Shown: positions 61,375 to 61,607 of the stretch, one piece after another | Position numbering within the stretch: position 1 is the stretch's first letter | How the letters are laid out: the number at the start of each line of letters is the position of its first letter | Assembly: GCA_041627895.1 (NCBI GenBank) | Contig: JBFKQC010000014.1 | Location: 1-61,607 of the forward strand | Source of the DNA: JBFKQC01 sp041627895 | Lineage (GTDB): Bacteria; Pseudomonadota; Alphaproteobacteria; Rhodobacterales; Rhodobacteraceae | Length of the DNA stretch: 61,607 bases | Direction of reading: 5' to 3' | The notes under the pieces: model-generated | What the model saw: only the letters and a program-made list of their open reading frames with translations | Told to the model about the DNA's origin: nothing | The model's database searches: none | Program-made: the position numbers and the translations under genes

Positions 61375-61607
61375 GTTCGTCTTCCTTCTTTCCTTCAGAG
61401 CCCCGGGGCGGATCGCGCCCGCGGGGCGGCGGGTCAATGCAGAAGGGCGCTGGCAGCGCAGCGCCCTGAATCTCGTCCGCGCGGTTTAAGGGGACCCCCG
61501 CGCGCTGTCAAGCAGGAGCGGCGCGCAACGAAAACGGGCACCCGCGGCGCCCGAACGTTTGCGCCCGCCTTCGGCGGTCGCGGTGCGCGTGGGGCCGGGC
61601 CCCGCGC
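61375..61607. other. upstream region of rpmB to the window edge
   Basis: No gene seen. It must hold the rpmB promoter; a short AT patch at 61486-61494 is the only feature. Confidence 0.4.

Overview
The window is about 61.6 kb of high-GC DNA with strongly G/C-biased third codon positions. Alphaproteobacterial signatures suggest a member of the Rhodobacteraceae (Rhodobacterales): a GAAC-N7-GAAC SOS box, FnrL-type TTGA-N6-TCAA boxes, a MetRS of the type with a degenerate KMSKS loop, EI-Ntr with a GAF domain, and clustered GANTC sites. It looks like a chromosome, because it carries metG, serS, apt, mtnP, ptsP, lepA, rpmB and a tRNA-Ser. The family assignment rests on recalled protein similarity, not on a database search.

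Layout. 0-5 kb: an L-carnitine to glycine-betaine module (BKACE-type dehydrocarnitine cleavage enzyme, a lipoprotein, and a carnitine dehydrogenase fused to a thioesterase) next to a membrane-anchored CadC-like regulator with TPRs. 5-9 kb: aldo-keto reductase, periplasmic DsrE protein, an SOS-controlled ImuA-like protein and an MFS carrier. 9-11 kb: three secreted tail-collar paralogues in tandem. 11.5-13.4 kb: metG and tRNA-Ser(GCU). 13.6-22.6 kb: an envelope-glycan cluster (polyprenyl-phosphate GT2, two GT-C-like polytopic proteins, ABC exporter, UGM-like flavoprotein, GtrA). 22.7-27.9 kb: SulP carrier plus a sulfide/persulfide module (phosphatase-like sulfurtransferase, persulfide dioxygenase-like MBL protein, two YeeE-type carriers, Crp/Fnr regulator). 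28-31 kb: an unusual serS and a TPP-dependent decarboxylase.

31.5-39.5 kb looks like a catabolic island: an orphan molybdenum hydroxylase large subunit, a DUF1932 dehydrogenase and an extradiol dioxygenase, divergent from an MBL protein, a GlcD-like oxidase and a flavin monooxygenase. 39.8-51 kb is mostly housekeeping and small secreted proteins: apt, a ribbon-helix-helix regulator, mtnP, flavodoxin, flavin reductase, GNAT, EcsC, ptsP, hydrolase and a c-type cytochrome. 50.7-51.7 kb has no convincing gene. It holds several hairpins, a 31-bp-period tandem repeat, two DnaA-box-like sites and four GANTC sites.

The most striking part is 52.7-57.0 kb. An intact lepA is bracketed by leftover copies of its own two ends: the last 34 codons lie beyond its 3' side and the first about 12 codons lie beyond its 5' side. 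Between these scars and lepA sit a DUF4160-DUF2442 pair and a GC-mosaic gene of unknown function. A truncated REP-associated transposase and three REP-like palindromes mark the edges. The simplest reading is that the resident lepA was replaced by a foreign cassette carrying lepA plus passenger genes. The window ends with a ParB-like protein, acylphosphatase, LMW phosphatase, an HxlR-sirtuin operon with a twin-palindrome operator, a PCuAC copper chaperone and rpmB with its terminator.
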